In this document: in pieces, positions 62,362 through 64,000 of the stretch | Layout: each line of letters starts with the position of its first letter | Numbering within the stretch: the stretch's first letter is position 1 | Source: Nitrosomonas eutropha | GTDB lineage: Bacteria > Pseudomonadota > Gammaproteobacteria > Burkholderiales > Nitrosomonadaceae | Assembly (NCBI RefSeq): GCF_900116685.1 | Contig: NZ_FPBL01000005.1 | Coordinates: 62,001 to 126,000 of the forward strand | Direction: 5' to 3' | Length of the DNA: 64,000 nt | Program-made: the position numbers and the translations under genes | The notes under the pieces: generated by a model | Seen by the model: the letters and a program-made list of their open reading frames with translations, nothing else | Databases searched by the model: none | What the model was told of the DNA's origin: nothing

Positions 62362-63938
62362 GCCTGCCCTCCTTCCAGATCCGCCACGATGGCATCAATG
62401 GCCGTACGCAGTTCGGCCTGCCGCGCCACGATGTGGGCAATCTTGGCGTTGAGTGCCTGGATATCAACCACCTCGCGGGTATCTTCCTGTTCCACGTAGC
62501 TGCTGACCGCGATGTTGTAGCCGTTGGCGGCGATGTCGCCGTTCTCGACCAGCCGCGCGAAGTGCTCAACGCTCTGGCGGTCGGTGAAAGCACCGAGGAT
62601 TTTTTGCTGATGTTCGGACAGCAGCTTGTTCTTGTTGCCGCCGCGCACGAAGCAGGCAGAGGCGTCGATGAACAGCGTGGCGTTGTCGCGCTTGGACTTC
62701 TTCAGCACGATGATGCAGGTGGCAATGGTGGTGCCGAAGAACAGGTCGGGCGGCAGCTGGATGACGGTGTCGACGTAGTTGTTGTCGATCAGGTACTGGC
62801 GAATCTTCTGCTCCGCACCGCCGCGATAGAGCACGCCGGGGAATTCGACGATGGCCGCCGTGCCGTTGACCGCCAGCCACGCGAGGATGTGCAGGGTGAA
62901 GGCCAGATCGGCCTTGCTCTTGGGGGCCAGTACACCCGCTGGGGCAAAGCGCGGGTCGTTGATCAGCAGAGGGTTGGCATCGCCGTCCCATTTGATGGAG
63001 TACGGCGGATTGGAGACGATGGCCTCGAAGGGTTCATCGTCCCAGTGCGCCGGATCGGTCAGCGTGTCGCCGTGGGCGATGTGGAACTTTTCGTAGTTCA
63101 CATCGTGCAGGAACATGTTGATGCGGCACAGGTTGTAGGTGGTGAGGTTGATCTCCTGGCCGTAGAAGCCCTGCCGCACCGCATCGTGGCCCAGCACCTT
63201 GACGAAGTTGAGCAGCAGCGAGCCCGAGCCACAGGCCGGGTCATAGACCTTGTTGACCTCGGTCTTCCCCGCCACGGTGATGCGCGCCAAGAGTTCGGAG
63301 ACTTCCTGCGGGGTGTAGAACTCGCCGCCGGACTTGCCCGCCGTGGAGGCGTACATCTGCATCAGGTATTCGTAGGCGTCGCCGAACAGATCGATGGTGT
63401 TGCCCGTGAACCCGCCGCCGTTGGACAGCGGCAGGTCGCCGATGGCGTCGAGCAGCTTGACCAGCTTTTCGTTGCGCTTGACCACGGTGGGGCCGAGCTT
63501 GCTGCTGTTCACATCGAGATCGTCGAACAGGCCCTTGATGTCATCCTCGGAATCACTGCCTGTGGCCGAGCCTTCAATGTCGGCAAAGAGGTTGCTCAGT
63601 GTCTCGTTGAGGTTGGCGTCATGCCGGGCGCGGGCCCGCACGTTGGCGAACAGCTCCGAAGGCAGGATGTAGAAGCCCTTTTCCTTCACCGTCTCCAAGC
63701 GGCCGAACTCGGCATCGGCATCGCTCAACTTGGCGTAGTCGAAGTCGGCGCTGCCCGCACGGCGCTCCTGCTCGTTGAGGTAGCTGGTCAGGTTCTCCGA
63801 GATGAAGCGGTAGAACAACATCCCGAGCACGTAGGTCTTGAAGTCCCAACCATCGACGCTGCCGCGCAGGTCATTGGCGATGCGCCAGATGGTTTTGTGC
63901 AGCTCGGCACGTTCGGTTTCTTTGGTGTTGTTATTCAT
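62358..63938 (-). CDS. hsdM: Type I restriction-modification methyltransferase subunit
   Basis: HsdM methylates adenine in the target chosen by HsdS, using S-adenosylmethionine. The 526-residue protein from ATG 63938 has the N-terminal HsdM helical domain ([38 protein letters not shown]), motif [15 protein letters not shown], and the catalytic NPPY in [14 protein letters not shown], followed by the C-terminal HsdS-contacting helix. A TTG nine codons upstream (63965) is a weaker start. It is the first gene of hsdM-rhuM-hsdS-hsdR, all linked by 4-base overlaps except at the hsdS frame break. Confidence 0.96.
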   Translation of the reverse strand: MNNNTKETERAELHKTIWRIANDLRGSVDGWDFKTYVLGMLFYRFISENLTSYLNEQERRAGSADFDYAKLSDADAEFGRLETVKEKGFYILPSELFANVRARARHDANLNETLSNLFADIEGSATGSDSEDDIKGLFDDLDVNSSKLGPTVVKRNEKLVKLLDAIGDLPLSNGGGFTGNTIDLFGDAYEYLMQMYASTAGKSGGEFYTPQEVSELLARITVAGKTEVNKVYDPACGSGSLLLNFVKVLGHDAVRQGFYGQEINLTTYNLCRINMFLHDVNYEKFHIAHGDTLTDPAHWDDEPFEAIVSNPPYSIKWDGDANPLLINDPRFAPAGVLAPKSKADLAFTLHILAWLAVNGTAAIVEFPGVLYRGGAEQKIRQYLIDNNYVDTVIQLPPDLFFGTTIATCIIVLKKSKRDNATLFIDASACFVRGGNKNKLLSEHQQKILGAFTDRQSVEHFARLVENGDIAANGYNIAVSSYVEQEDTREVVDIQALNAKIAHIVARQAELRTAIDAIVADLEGGQA

Positions 63939-64000
63939 GGAGCCGGATTTACAGATTATGAGCAATTTTGCTGTCAGGGATCATGCCCGCCATTGTGCTT
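63939..64000 (-). other. Upstream edge of hsdM; window ends
   Basis: The 62 bases upstream of hsdM hold no clear promoter. The start of the restriction island on this side is outside the window. Confidence 0.3.

Overview
This 64 kb window looks like chromosome of a betaproteobacterium, most likely a Nitrosomonas-type ammonia oxidiser. That placement is an inference from gene content and order (trxA-rho, pyrG-eno-ftsB, ftsK-lolA-rarA, uvrA divergent from an MFS-ssb pair, a PEP-CTERM protein with a sigma-54-like promoter, and a guanidine carboxylase cluster). No ammonia-oxidation gene and no rRNA or tRNA gene is in the window.

Layout. 1-6.7 kb: a truncated lipoprotein gene, an alpha/beta hydrolase, a universal stress protein, lytic transglycosylase MltB, thioredoxin, Rho and ribosomal protein L31. 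6.4-21.6 kb: a minus-strand block (PP0621-family protein, FtsB, enolase, CTP synthase), then a plus-strand run (SdhC, SdhD, SdhA, an ankyrin-repeat protein, FtsK, LolA, RarA), then the LolC-LolD lipoprotein exporter and a PEP-CTERM surface protein. 22.3-32.3 kb: an accessory guanidine-degradation cluster. 32.3-56.9 kb: housekeeping genes (MltD, ribonucleotide reductase NrdAB, a fused LplT-Aas lysophospholipid recycling protein, SpeD/SpeE, a cytochrome c with an ABC exporter, SSB, an MFS transporter, UvrA, glycerate 2-kinase, aconitase, hexose-6-phosphate mutarotase, FMN reductase). 57.0-64.0 kb: a GC-rich type I restriction-modification operon, hsdM-rhuM-hsdS-hsdR.

Two regions stand out. In the guanidine cluster, two divergent guanidine-I (ykkC) riboswitches face away from each other. 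One controls a permease, two DUF1989-type proteins (the carboxyguanidine deiminase pair) and a carboxylase paralogue that has cleanly lost its biotin carboxylase domain but keeps the carboxyltransferase and biotinyl domains. The other controls a full-length guanidine/urea carboxylase. The expected reactions are guanidine to carboxyguanidine to allophanate plus ammonia, which could feed ammonia to a nitrifier. The allophanate hydrolase needed to finish the route is not in the window.

In the restriction operon, hsdS carries eleven CTTG tetranucleotide repeats (CAAG on the coding strand) exactly between its two target-recognition halves. At the present copy number the gene is split into two ORFs. 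Losing one repeat or gaining two would fuse them into a standard-size HsdS. Successive fused states would differ by four residues in the inter-domain spacer, so both on/off switching and a change of recognition spacing are plausible.

Smaller regulatory observations include a perfect NrdR box upstream of nrdA, mutually exclusive hairpins ahead of rpmE, a hairpin that buries the lolC ribosome-binding site, and a sigma-54-type promoter ahead of the PEP-CTERM gene.
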